64,000 bases of DNA from Actinocatenispora thailandica (GTDB taxonomy: Bacteria > Actinomycetota > Actinomycetes > Mycobacteriales > Micromonosporaceae), in assembly GCF_016865425.1 (NCBI RefSeq), contig NZ_AP023355.1:4152198-4216197 (forward strand), written 5' to 3'. Position 1 is the first letter of the stretch. The number at the start of each line of letters is the position of its first letter. The position numbers and the translations under genes were made by a program. Positions 43,256-51,945 of this stretch are shown one piece after another. Under the pieces are notes generated by a model, which saw only the letters and a program-made list of their open reading frames with translations, did not search any database and had not been told where the DNA came from.

Positions 43256-44776
43256 ATGGGCGAGGCGGTCGTCCGGTTGGACCCGGCGAACGTCGTCGGC
43301 CCGTTGCCACGCCGGCTGTTCGGCTCCTTCGTCGAGCACCTCGGCCGGTGCGTGTACACGGGCATCTACGAGCCGGACCACCCTGCCGCGGACGCGCTCG
43401 GCTTCCGCACCGACGTCGCCGAACTGGTCCGCGAGCTGGGCCCCACGACGGTGCGCTACCCGGGCGGCAACTTCGTCTCCGGGTACCGGTGGGAGGACGG
43501 GGTCGGGCCGCGCGAGCGCCGGCCGGTCCGGTTCGACGCGGCCTGGCAGACCGTCGAGACCAACCAGGTCGGTACCGACGACTTCGTCGACTGGGCCCGC
43601 GGCGTCGGCGTCGAGCCGATGCTGGCCGTCAACCTCGGTACCCGTGGCGTCACGGAGGCCCTCGACCTGCTGGAGTACTGCAACGGGCGGCCCGGCACGG
43701 CGCTCGCCGACCAGCGCGCCGCGAACGGCCACCGCGAACCGCACGACGTACGGATCTGGTGTCTGGGCAACGAGATGGACGGCCCCTGGCAGCTCGGGCA
43801 CAAGACCGCGGAGGAGTACGCCCGGCTCGCGGAGGAGACCGCGCGGGCGATGCGCCGGCTGGACGGCTCCCTCGAACTGGTCGCGTGCGGCTCGTCGAAC
43901 CGGGCGATGCCCACCTTCGGGGTCTGGGAACGTACCGTCCTCGACCGGTGCTTCGAGCTCGTCGACCACATCTCGGCCCACGCCTACTACGAACCGGTCG
44001 ACGGCGACGTCGACTCGTTCCTCGCCAGCTCCGAGGACATGCACCGGTTCATCGACGGGGTCGTCGCGACCGCGGACCACCTCGCCGCGGTGCGCCGCTC
44101 CGACAAGCGGATCACCGTCTCGTTCGACGAGTGGAACGTCTGGTTCCAGCAGCGGTCCAGCGACGGCGGCGCGATCGGCGGCGACGATCAGGTCAGCGTC
44201 TACGACGTGACCGACGCCGTCGTCGTCGGCAGCCTGCTCATCACGCTGCTGCAGCACGCCGACCGGGTGGCCGCCGCCTGCCAGGCCCAGCTGGTCAACC
44301 TGCTCGGCCCCATCTCGACGCGGCCCGGCGGCCCGGCCTGGCGCCAGTCCATCTTCCACCCGTTCGCGCTGACCAGCAGGTACGCCCGGGGCACGGTACT
44401 GCGACCGCTCGTACGCAGCGACCGGATCGAGACCACCCGGTACGGGCCGGTCGACCAGCTGGTCGCGACGGCCACGCTGGATTCGGAGACCGCGCAGATC
44501 GCCGTCTTCGCGGTCAACCGGTCGCGGACGGCCGAGCTCGCGCTGACGCTCGACGTCGCCCCGCCGCTCCCGGGCCAGGCCGCTCCCGCGCAGTACCGGC
44601 TGGCCGAGCACGTCACGGTGCACGACGACGATCCGGGTGCGCACAACACCGAGCAGGAACCGGACCGCGTCGTGGCGCGGCCGGGATCGTCGTCGGTGCG
44701 GGGCCGGGTGCTGCGCGCCGTCCTGCCGCCGGCCTCCTGGCACTGCATCCGGCTCGCCCCGGTCGAGCCGTCCTGA
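43256..44776 (+). CDS. Alpha-L-arabinofuranosidase, family GH51
   Basis: A 506-residue cytoplasmic glycosidase. It opens with LFGSFVEHLGRCVYTGIYEP and TVRYPGGNFVSGYRW. The acid/base Glu is in WCLGNEMDGPW near 172, the nucleophile Glu in SFDEWNVW near 292, and a C-terminal beta sandwich follows. It has no signal peptide, so it acts on imported arabino-oligosaccharides. ATG 43256 follows AAAGGAG. It is divergent from lacI, with the operator in the shared promoter region. Confidence 0.94.
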   Translation: MGEAVVRLDPANVVGPLPRRLFGSFVEHLGRCVYTGIYEPDHPAADALGFRTDVAELVRELGPTTVRYPGGNFVSGYRWEDGVGPRERRPVRFDAAWQTVETNQVGTDDFVDWARGVGVEPMLAVNLGTRGVTEALDLLEYCNGRPGTALADQRAANGHREPHDVRIWCLGNEMDGPWQLGHKTAEEYARLAEETARAMRRLDGSLELVACGSSNRAMPTFGVWERTVLDRCFELVDHISAHAYYEPVDGDVDSFLASSEDMHRFIDGVVATADHLAAVRRSDKRITVSFDEWNVWFQQRSSDGGAIGGDDQVSVYDVTDAVVVGSLLITLLQHADRVAAACQAQLVNLLGPISTRPGGPAWRQSIFHPFALTSRYARGTVLRPLVRSDRIETTRYGPVDQLVATATLDSETAQIAVFAVNRSRTAELALTLDVAPPLPGQAAPAQYRLAEHVTVHDDDPGAHNTEQEPDRVVARPGSSSVRGRVLRAVLPPASWHCIRLAPVEPS

Positions 44777-44834
44777 CCGCACCGGCCGCACCGGGATCGC
44801 CCGCCACCGCGGGGGATGCCGGCCGCCGCGACCG

Positions 44835-45908
44835 TTACGGTGCGAGTACCCGCGCGCCCAGCTGCGCCCGGACGCCGAGTTCCGCGGCCTTGAACGCGTG
44901 CTCCTGGGACATGGCGTTCTCGGTCCGCTCCAGGCAGTCGAGGATCAGCTGGCCGAAGAACGGGTACCCGACGTTCCCGCGCGCCGTCAGGTGGTGCTCC
45001 CCCGCCTGGTCGACCAGGAAGACGTGCCCGCCGCCCTCGTCGGTCGCCACGTTGACGTACTTGCGCAGTTCGATGTACCCGTCGGTACCGAGGATCAGTG
45101 TGCGGCCGTCGCCCCAGGTGCTCAGCCCGTCCGGGGTGAACCAGTCGACCCGGCAGTACCCGCTGCTGCCGTTGTCCATGACGATCGACGCCTCGCCGAA
45201 ATCGTCGAGTTCGGGATGCTCGGGATGGTGGTGGTTGGCTATCGCCGAGTACGCCACCGAGGCGTCCCGCGCCCCCGCGTAGTGCAGCATCTGCTCGAAG
45301 TTGTGGCTGCCGATGTCGCACAGGATCCCGCCGTACCGCTCCTTGACGAAGAACCAGTCGGGGCGGCCGGATCCCAGCCGATGCGGCCCGATCCCGATGA
45401 CCTGGAGCACCCGGCCGATCGCCCCCCGACCGACGAGCTGGCCCGCGAGCACCGCGGCCTCGACGTGGATGCGTTCGGAGTAGTAGACGGCGTACTTGCG
45501 GCCGGTCCGCGCGGTGGCCCCCCGCGCCGCGTCGAGCTGCGCCAGCGTCGTCAGCGGCGCCTTGTCGGTGAAGTAGTCCTTGCCCGCGTCGATGACCCGC
45601 AGGCCGAGCGCGCAACGTTCGGACGGCACCGCCGCCCCGGCGACCATACGCACCTCGGGGTCGTCGAGCACCTCCGCCTCGCTGCGGGCGACCCGAACCT
45701 GCGGGAACCGCGCGCGGAAGGCCGCCACCCTGGCCGGATCGGGGTCGTACACCCAGCGCAGGGTCGCGCCGGCACCCGCCAGGCCCTCGCACATGCCGTA
45801 GATGTGTCCGTGGTCCAGCCGTACCGCGCCGACGACGAACTCGCCCGGCGCGACGACCGGTGCCGGTACCGGCGCGGGCGCGTACCCGGATCCGTCCGCC
45901 GCGCTCAT
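44835..45908 (-). CDS. Gfo/Idh/MocA oxidoreductase (copy 3)
   Basis: A 357-residue protein of the family with an atypical N-terminus: GAVRLDHGHIYGMCEGL in place of the usual GxGxxG loop, and DKAPLTTLAQL at the EKP position. This points to altered cofactor binding. The C-terminal domain has GGILCDIGSHNFEQML. It is the last gene of the leftward glycan operon, 186 bp behind the GH54 gene. Possible roles are sugar oxidation or lyase-like chemistry (inference). Confidence 0.83.
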   Translation of the reverse strand: MSAADGSGYAPAPVPAPVVAPGEFVVGAVRLDHGHIYGMCEGLAGAGATLRWVYDPDPARVAAFRARFPQVRVARSEAEVLDDPEVRMVAGAAVPSERCALGLRVIDAGKDYFTDKAPLTTLAQLDAARGATARTGRKYAVYYSERIHVEAAVLAGQLVGRGAIGRVLQVIGIGPHRLGSGRPDWFFVKERYGGILCDIGSHNFEQMLHYAGARDASVAYSAIANHHHPEHPELDDFGEASIVMDNGSSGYCRVDWFTPDGLSTWGDGRTLILGTDGYIELRKYVNVATDEGGGHVFLVDQAGEHHLTARGNVGYPFFGQLILDCLERTENAMSQEHAFKAAELGVRAQLGARVLAP

Positions 45909-46094
45909 CCGCGCCTCCCCGTGACGTACCCGGTGCGCCTGCTCGACGCGGACGTGTTGGTGTCGTGGTTGGTGGTCATGACCTTCCGTTCCGTACTGGA
46001 CGTGGTGGTGGAGGACCGGTCCCGATCGCGGGGGCGGTCGGACCGTGGCCCGGCCCGCGGGCAGGCGGGTCGGGCCATCGGCCGGGCGGCTGCC

Positions 46095-47963
46095 TCAGTT
46101 CAACGTGAACCGCTGCCCGCTCGCGCCGGCATCACAGTCCGCCAGTTCGAGCTGGGTTCCGTTGGTGGGGCTGGCTCCCGGGTCGAACAGGCACCGGCCC
46201 GAGGCGGTGTTCTCGATCGTGCCGTCGGACCGCGGCTGCCAGCGCTGGGCCGGCGCCTGAACGCAGTCACCGAGCTCGATCCTGGTGCCGCTGGTACTGC
46301 CCGAATCCCGCGGCGTCAGGCAGCGGCCCAGGGTGCGCAGCGAACGGTCGGCCGGGTTGCGGGTCCACTTCTGGTCACGCTCCGCGGCACCCGGGATCGG
46401 CAGCGTGCGACACTCGTCGACCTCCACCACGGCGTGATTGCCGCCGACATCGGCGCCCGCGACGTCGACGCACTTGCCGCCGTGATGGATCGGTACGGTG
46501 ACGACGAGCTGCTGCGACCCGTCCCCCGTGCAGGGGCGCGTCGACAGGGCGCCCTGCCCGCTGTCCGGCGGAGCCAGGCACCGCTCGGATGCGACGTTGC
46601 GTACGCTGCCGTCGGGTTGCGGCTTCCACTGCTGCGCGGCCGTTCCATCGCACTCGGCCAGTACGACGTCACCGGCTTTCCCCGGTGCCAGGCAGAATCC
46701 GAGCGCCAGGAACGTGGCGGCGCCGAAGTCCGAGGCGACCCAGTGCCCGCTGGCCGACATCGAATCGCAGGTCGTCAACCGGACCCGGGTACCCGCCCGG
46801 GCGTCGTCGTCGCCGGCGGCGGCCACGCACCGGCCCTGCGGCGTCATGATCGGCGTGCCGGTGCCGGGCCCGGTGGTGGCCGCCTGGTAGTGCTGCGCGG
46901 TGATGTTGGCCTGGACCAGCGCGTCGGCGCGGTCGCTGGAGTACCCGGACGTCAGCACGCCTTCGAAGAAGGACCCGGTCCCGCGGTTGCTGTCGTCGCC
47001 GCCGGTGCCGAGCACGATCGAACCCTCCAGCTGCATCGGCGTGTACTTCGCCGACGGCAGCGGGCCTTCGTACCAGGTGGACAGGGCGCCGTGCTGCGCG
47101 TCACCGCCCTTCAGCGCGTAGCTGTCGGTACCGTTGTTCTTCAGCACCGCGGTGACGAACGTGCTGGCGTTTCCGTGGTTGCCGAGGTCGACGCTGGTGC
47201 CGCCCTGGAACACCCCGTTCTCCAGATCGGCCTGTACCCACGGACCGGTGCCGCTCGCACCGCCGCCGTTCATGTACGAGATGTTGACGGCGTCCATGTG
47301 CCCCTCGCCGGTGTCCTCGGCGGCCGTCTCCACGTTGCCGAAGTCGGAGCAGCAGCCGTCGCTGATGTTGGTACCGCTGGCGATCTCGTACATGGACTCG
47401 GGGGCCGCGCCGCGCGCCGTGCCGGTGGTGATGGTGCTCGACCGCCGGTACCCGGTGTGCGGCGGGAGGTAGAGCCCGTACGCCCGGTGACCGGCGACCG
47501 TGACCGGCAGCGCGTCGGCGACCGCACCGGAGTTCTGCGGCCCGGCGGTACCCGGCCCGGCGACGGTGAGGTCGTTGTGCCGCGACGTCTGGTCGTACAG
47601 CTCGCTCACCGTGCAGGTGGTCCCGGCGCAGAACTGGTCCTGGGGTGCGGCATCGACGTACCCACCGGGTCGGCCCAGGCCGATGTCCCGGGTGGCACCG
47701 TTGTCGGCCCGCTGCACCTGGTACAACGGCCCGTCGTAGCCGGCGAACAGCGCCCGGGTGGTACTGAACGCGGCGACGCAGGCGGTGCCGCCGGCGGCGT
47801 AGATGTCGCAGGGTTCGCGTCGGTGGTCGCGGTGCGGATCGGCGTTGCCCGCCGCGGGCAGCGCCAATGCCGCTACCAGCAGCACGAGGATCGAGAGGAA
47901 CCCGATCGCGGGCGACCGGCGCGATGATGATCGGAACGTACGGGAATCCATGGCAAGTCCCAT
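46095..47963 (-). CDS. Secreted alpha-L-arabinofuranosidase GH54 with ricin B-type lectin domains
   Basis: A 622-residue secreted enzyme. The signal peptide runs to about residue 41 (SILVLLVAALALPAAGNA). The catalytic AbfB domain follows with EPCDIYAAGGTACVAAFSTTR, FCAGTTCTV and ISDGCCSDFGN, in the usual Cys pattern. The C-terminal part (from about 370) has two Q-x-W-type beta-trefoil lectin modules (QQWKPQPDGSVRN, QRWQPRSDGTIEN) rather than the CBM42 usual for GH54. It would release arabinose side chains outside the cell. The start is ATG 47963 or 47951; neither has a strong SD. Confidence 0.88.
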   Translation of the reverse strand: MGLAMDSRTFRSSSRRSPAIGFLSILVLLVAALALPAAGNADPHRDHRREPCDIYAAGGTACVAAFSTTRALFAGYDGPLYQVQRADNGATRDIGLGRPGGYVDAAPQDQFCAGTTCTVSELYDQTSRHNDLTVAGPGTAGPQNSGAVADALPVTVAGHRAYGLYLPPHTGYRRSSTITTGTARGAAPESMYEIASGTNISDGCCSDFGNVETAAEDTGEGHMDAVNISYMNGGGASGTGPWVQADLENGVFQGGTSVDLGNHGNASTFVTAVLKNNGTDSYALKGGDAQHGALSTWYEGPLPSAKYTPMQLEGSIVLGTGGDDSNRGTGSFFEGVLTSGYSSDRADALVQANITAQHYQAATTGPGTGTPIMTPQGRCVAAAGDDDARAGTRVRLTTCDSMSASGHWVASDFGAATFLALGFCLAPGKAGDVVLAECDGTAAQQWKPQPDGSVRNVASERCLAPPDSGQGALSTRPCTGDGSQQLVVTVPIHHGGKCVDVAGADVGGNHAVVEVDECRTLPIPGAAERDQKWTRNPADRSLRTLGRCLTPRDSGSTSGTRIELGDCVQAPAQRWQPRSDGTIENTASGRCLFDPGASPTNGTQLELADCDAGASGQRFTLN

Positions 47964-48074
47964 CCGTGTCGAGAGAACCGATGAATGCCGGGTACAGAAG
48001 GAGCCGGGTGCCGCTGGGACCCGCGGCGCGGGTGCGGCAGGCCGCCGATCGGGCCGTGGATCGGCGTCGCAGGA

Positions 48075-49352
48075 TCAGTGCGGGCCGGGCGAACCTGCCG
48101 GTGGGGGCGGGACCGGGCCGTGCACGAGCGGGTCGCCGGTCGCGCGCATCCAGCGGTCGAGTCGCCGGTCCAGATCCTGCTGGATCGTCGCGGTGGCCGG
48201 ACGATCCGCCAGGTCGCGCTGCTCGTGCGGATCGAACATCAGGTCGTGCAACCGGACCGGCGGCGTGTGCTGCTCCGCCCACCCGGCATCGACCCACAAC
48301 GCCTTGCTTGCCGAGTCGTCCACGTTGCGCAACCTCGGCCGGTCCCGGCCCTCGAAGTCCTTGACGTAGAGCCACCGTTCGGTGCGGATCGCGCGCTGCG
48401 GCTGGTACGCGACGTGGTAGGTCACCTCGGCGAACGTCTCCTCGCGGATCGGGCGGCCGCCGAGCGCCGGCAGCATCGACCGGCCCTGCAACCACGGCGG
48501 CGGGTCGATGCCGAGCAGCTCGCAGAGCGTCGGGAACACGTCCACCTGACTGACCAGCGTGTCCACGGCCAGACCGGCCGGCAGGCCGGGGGCGCGCAGC
48601 ATCAGCAGCACCCCGGTACCGGTGGCCCCGAGCGTGCACTTCATGCCCGGCATGGCGATGCCGTGGTCGGTCGTCACCAGTACCACGGTGTCGTCGGCGA
48701 GGCCCTCCTCCCGCAGCGTGTCCAGCACCGCGCCCAGCGTCTCGTCGACCTGCCGCGCGGCGGCATGGAACGACGCCATGTCCTGGCGGGTGACCGCCGC
48801 GTTCGGCATCGTCGGTGCCGGGGCGGTCCACCGATCGTCACCGCCGGGGTGCCCGAACAGGAAGCCCGTGTCCGGCATGGTGTGGGTCTCCATCAGCCCG
48901 ACGGACAGGAAGAACGGCCGGTCGTGGTGCCGCCGCAGGTATCGGCAGGCAGCGTCGCGGCGGGCCGGTGCCAGCCGCCCGGCAACGGGCAGTTCCTCGT
49001 GGTAGCCGATCGTCCGCGTTGCCGCTGCGGCACCGCTGGCCACGTGCTGCACGCCGACCAGCGCCGAGGTGTACCCGTGCCGGTGCAACGTGTGCACCAG
49101 GTGCCGGTCGTAGTCGTCGAGGCGGTGCCCGCGGTGCGCCAGCCCCAGCATCCCGGCGGTGTGCGCCCACTGGCCGGTGAGCAGCCCGGCGCGGCTCGGT
49201 GAGCAGGTCGGTGCGACCGCGTGCGCGTTCCGGAACATCACCGCCTCCTCGGCGAACCCCTGCATCCTCGGGGTACGGATGGGCGCACCGTACGGCTCGA
49301 CGTATCGCCCGGTGTCGTGGGTGTGGAAGTAGACGATGTTCGGACGGCTCAT
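48075..49352 (-). CDS. Sulfatase (formylglycine type)
   Basis: A 425-residue alkaline phosphatase-fold sulfatase with N-terminal NIVYFHTHDTGRY and the FGE recognition site CSPSR (Cys near 49). The metal-binding VTTDHG also fits. It has no signal peptide, so it may act on imported sulfated oligosaccharides. ATG 49352 has GAGGAG upstream. It lies inside the arabinan operon, 67 bp after the YesL-like gene, which hints that the glycan is sulfated. The substrate cannot be read from sequence. Confidence 0.9.
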   Translation of the reverse strand: MSRPNIVYFHTHDTGRYVEPYGAPIRTPRMQGFAEEAVMFRNAHAVAPTCSPSRAGLLTGQWAHTAGMLGLAHRGHRLDDYDRHLVHTLHRHGYTSALVGVQHVASGAAAATRTIGYHEELPVAGRLAPARRDAACRYLRRHHDRPFFLSVGLMETHTMPDTGFLFGHPGGDDRWTAPAPTMPNAAVTRQDMASFHAAARQVDETLGAVLDTLREEGLADDTVVLVTTDHGIAMPGMKCTLGATGTGVLLMLRAPGLPAGLAVDTLVSQVDVFPTLCELLGIDPPPWLQGRSMLPALGGRPIREETFAEVTYHVAYQPQRAIRTERWLYVKDFEGRDRPRLRNVDDSASKALWVDAGWAEQHTPPVRLHDLMFDPHEQRDLADRPATATIQQDLDRRLDRWMRATGDPLVHGPVPPPPAGSPGPH

Positions 49353-49419
49353 GCAGAGGCTCCTCGGATCACCGGCCCGGTGGGTCGCGCCCACATTGTC
49401 GACACGCGCGGGATCTCGC

Positions 49420-50061
49420 TCAGTCCGCCACCTCCCGCACCGGGCGCTGCGCGCGACGGGCCTCCGCGGCGGTGACGCTCAGCGCCAGCATGCCGGGTAC
49501 GAGCACCGCCAGCGGCGGCAGCATCCAGACCACCACCGCGCCGACGAGAACGCCGGCGAGCACGAAGCACGTACCGACCGGGTCGCCGACGGTCACGTCG
49601 CGCGCCTGCCGCAGGACCTCCGACCAGCGGGCACCGGGGTACCACAGGCCGGCGGCCCGGCAGCTCAGCGCCAGCACCGCCACGGCCAACCCGGCGCTGA
49701 CCGCCGCGTACCCCCGGCCGCCGGGAACGAGCCCCTGCGCGCCCACCGCCGCGTTGAACGCCAGCAACGCCGCGGCGACGACGTACCCGACGGTGCGGAG
49801 CCAGCCGTGGTGGAGCGCCTGCCACACGCCGCTGAACAGGTCACCGACCGAGTTCCGCTGTGCTGCCAGGGTCCGCCGGAGATGCCGGGTGCCCGCCGCC
49901 AACCCTGCGACGGCAAGGACGCCGGTGAGCACACATGCCGTCACGACCAGCCCGACGACCACCATCTCACCGAACAGCGCGACCTTGCCCTCGCCGAACC
50001 TGCCGAGCTGCTCCTGCGGTTCGGCGATCGGCGCGCCGGCACCGCGTGCGCCCGCCGTCAT
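49420..50061 (-). CDS. YesL-like (DUF624) membrane protein
   Basis: A 213-residue protein with five or six membrane helices and the GDLFSGVWQAL motif region. DUF624/YesL proteins accompany carbohydrate ABC importers in pectin and oligosaccharide loci; function unknown. ATG 50061 overlaps the permease stop (ATGA). Confidence 0.78.
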   Translation of the reverse strand: MTAGARGAGAPIAEPQEQLGRFGEGKVALFGEMVVVGLVVTACVLTGVLAVAGLAAGTRHLRRTLAAQRNSVGDLFSGVWQALHHGWLRTVGYVVAAALLAFNAAVGAQGLVPGGRGYAAVSAGLAVAVLALSCRAAGLWYPGARWSEVLRQARDVTVGDPVGTCFVLAGVLVGAVVVWMLPPLAVLVPGMLALSVTAAEARRAQRPVREVAD

Positions 50062-50975
50062 CCCTTCAGCCCCTGCGTCGCCACGCCCCGCACCAGGTGC
50101 CGCTGGAAGGCGAGGAAGAACAGGACCACCGGCAGGATCGCGAGGATCGCCATCGCCATCTGCGCACCGTAGTCGCTGCTGGAGGTCTGGTCGACATACA
50201 GCCGGAGAGCCAGCGGCATGGTGTAGGAGGTGGGCGTCTTCAGGTACAGCAGCGGCCCGAAGAAGTCGTTCCACGACCAGATGAACGCGAAGATCGCGCT
50301 GGTCACCAGGGCCGGCCGCATGAGCGGGAGGATCACCGACCAGAAGATGCGAGCGTGACCGGCGCCGTCCATCCGCGCCGCCTCGTCCAGCTCACTCGGC
50401 AGGCCGCGCATGAACTGGACCATCAGGAAGACGAAGAACGCGTCGGCACCGAGGAACTTGCCCAGCAGCAACGGCCACCAGGTGTTGATCATCCCCAGCT
50501 GGTTGAACATGATGTACTGCGGAATCACCACGATGTGGAACGGCAGCAGCAGCGTGGCGATCATGCACGCGAAGAACACGCCCCGCCCGGGAAACCGGAT
50601 CCGGGAGAACGCGTACGCGGTGACCGAACACGACAGCGTCACGCCGACGACCGACAGCACGGCGAGGCCGAGCGAGTTCGCCAGGAACGTCCAGAACGAC
50701 ACCCCTCCGATCCCCTGCAGCGCGTGCGCGTAGTTGTCGAAGCTGCCGTGCCGCGGGATCAGGTTCACCGATCCGACGATCTGGTTGCTCGGCTTGAACG
50801 ACGACATCAGCATCCAGAGCGCCGGGTACAGGATCACGACCAGCACGGCCACCGAGAAGACGTGGAAGATCACCGACCGGGTCCGCCTGCGGGCCCTGGC
50901 ACGGGACCGGCCGGGGCCGGCACCACCACCGGTCACCGCCGCCGTGGCCGACTCGCGCACCGCGTTCGTGGTCAT
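50058..50975 (-). CDS. Carbohydrate ABC transporter permease (MalG type)
   Basis: A 305-residue CUT1 permease with six helices and the EAA loop ARMDGAGHARIFWSVILPLM. It pairs with the MalF-type gene, whose stop it overlaps. No ATPase gene is present; CUT1 systems of actinobacteria often share a common MsiK ATPase encoded elsewhere. Confidence 0.93.
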   Translation of the reverse strand: MTTNAVRESATAAVTGGGAGPGRSRARARRRTRSVIFHVFSVAVLVVILYPALWMLMSSFKPSNQIVGSVNLIPRHGSFDNYAHALQGIGGVSFWTFLANSLGLAVLSVVGVTLSCSVTAYAFSRIRFPGRGVFFACMIATLLLPFHIVVIPQYIMFNQLGMINTWWPLLLGKFLGADAFFVFLMVQFMRGLPSELDEAARMDGAGHARIFWSVILPLMRPALVTSAIFAFIWSWNDFFGPLLYLKTPTSYTMPLALRLYVDQTSSSDYGAQMAMAILAILPVVLFFLAFQRHLVRGVATQGLKG

Positions 50976-51928
50976 TTCTCGTCACCCCCGTAGTGCACCC
51001 ATGCGTTGGAGGTACGGAAGAGCATCAGCGTGACGAGCCCGATGACGACGAGCAACACCCACGCCATCGCCGAGGCGTACCCCATCTGGAAGTCGCTGAA
51101 GCCGCGCTGGTACAGGTACAGCGTGTAGAACAGCGTCGAGCGCACCGGCCCACCGGTGCCGTTCGAGATGATGAAGGCGGAGTTGAAGATCTGGAACGAG
51201 TGGATCAGCTCCAGCAGGAGGTTGAAGAACAGCACCGGGGACAGCATCGGCAGGGTGATCCGGGTGAACCGCCGGACCGGGCCGGCGCCGTCCACCGACG
51301 CCGATTCCAGCAGCTCCGTCGGTACCTGTTTGAGCCCGGCCAGGAAGATGACCATCGGCGCGCCGAACTGCCAGACGGTGAGCAGGATCAGCATGGGCAG
51401 CGTCATCGACGGGTTCCCGACCCAGCCACCGCTCTCGGCGGGCGGCCCGCCGAAGAACGATCCGATGTTCGCGACGATGCTCTTGTCGGTGAACATCGCC
51501 TTCCAGACGATCGCGATCGACACGCTCCCGCCGATCAACGACGGCAGGTAGAACGCCGACCGGTAGAAGCCCGATCCACCGCGGGCGTGGTTGAGCAGTA
51601 CGGCCACCGCGAGGGCGACGACCAGCTTCAGCGGCGCCCCGAACACCACGTACAGCAGGGTGACCTTCACCGCCTGGAGGTAGTTCGCGTCAGTGAACAG
51701 CCGCGTGTAGTTGGCGAACCCGACCGGCGACGGCGCCGAGAACAGGTCGTAGTCGGTGAAGGACAGGACGAGCGAGGCGACCATCGGCCCCGCGGTGAGC
51801 ACGAAGAACCCGATCAGCCACGGGCTGAGAAAGACGTATCCCGCACGGATGTCACGGCGGCGGCGCCACGTCGCACGGCGCCGCGGCGCCCCGTGCCGGG
51901 CGCCGGACGCGAGCTGGACTGTCATCAT
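50972..51928 (-). CDS. Carbohydrate ABC transporter permease (MalF type)
   Basis: A 318-residue CUT1 permease. A basic N-terminus precedes the first helix (GYVFLSPWLIGFFVLTAGPM), and the EAA loop reads ESASVDGAGPVRRFTRITLP. It is preceded by the binding protein gene (17-bp gap) and overlaps the MalG-type gene by four bases. Confidence 0.93.
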   Translation of the reverse strand: MMTVQLASGARHGAPRRRATWRRRRDIRAGYVFLSPWLIGFFVLTAGPMVASLVLSFTDYDLFSAPSPVGFANYTRLFTDANYLQAVKVTLLYVVFGAPLKLVVALAVAVLLNHARGGSGFYRSAFYLPSLIGGSVSIAIVWKAMFTDKSIVANIGSFFGGPPAESGGWVGNPSMTLPMLILLTVWQFGAPMVIFLAGLKQVPTELLESASVDGAGPVRRFTRITLPMLSPVLFFNLLLELIHSFQIFNSAFIISNGTGGPVRSTLFYTLYLYQRGFSDFQMGYASAMAWVLLVVIGLVTLMLFRTSNAWVHYGGDEK

Positions 51929-51945
51929 GTCACCTCCGGACGCGA

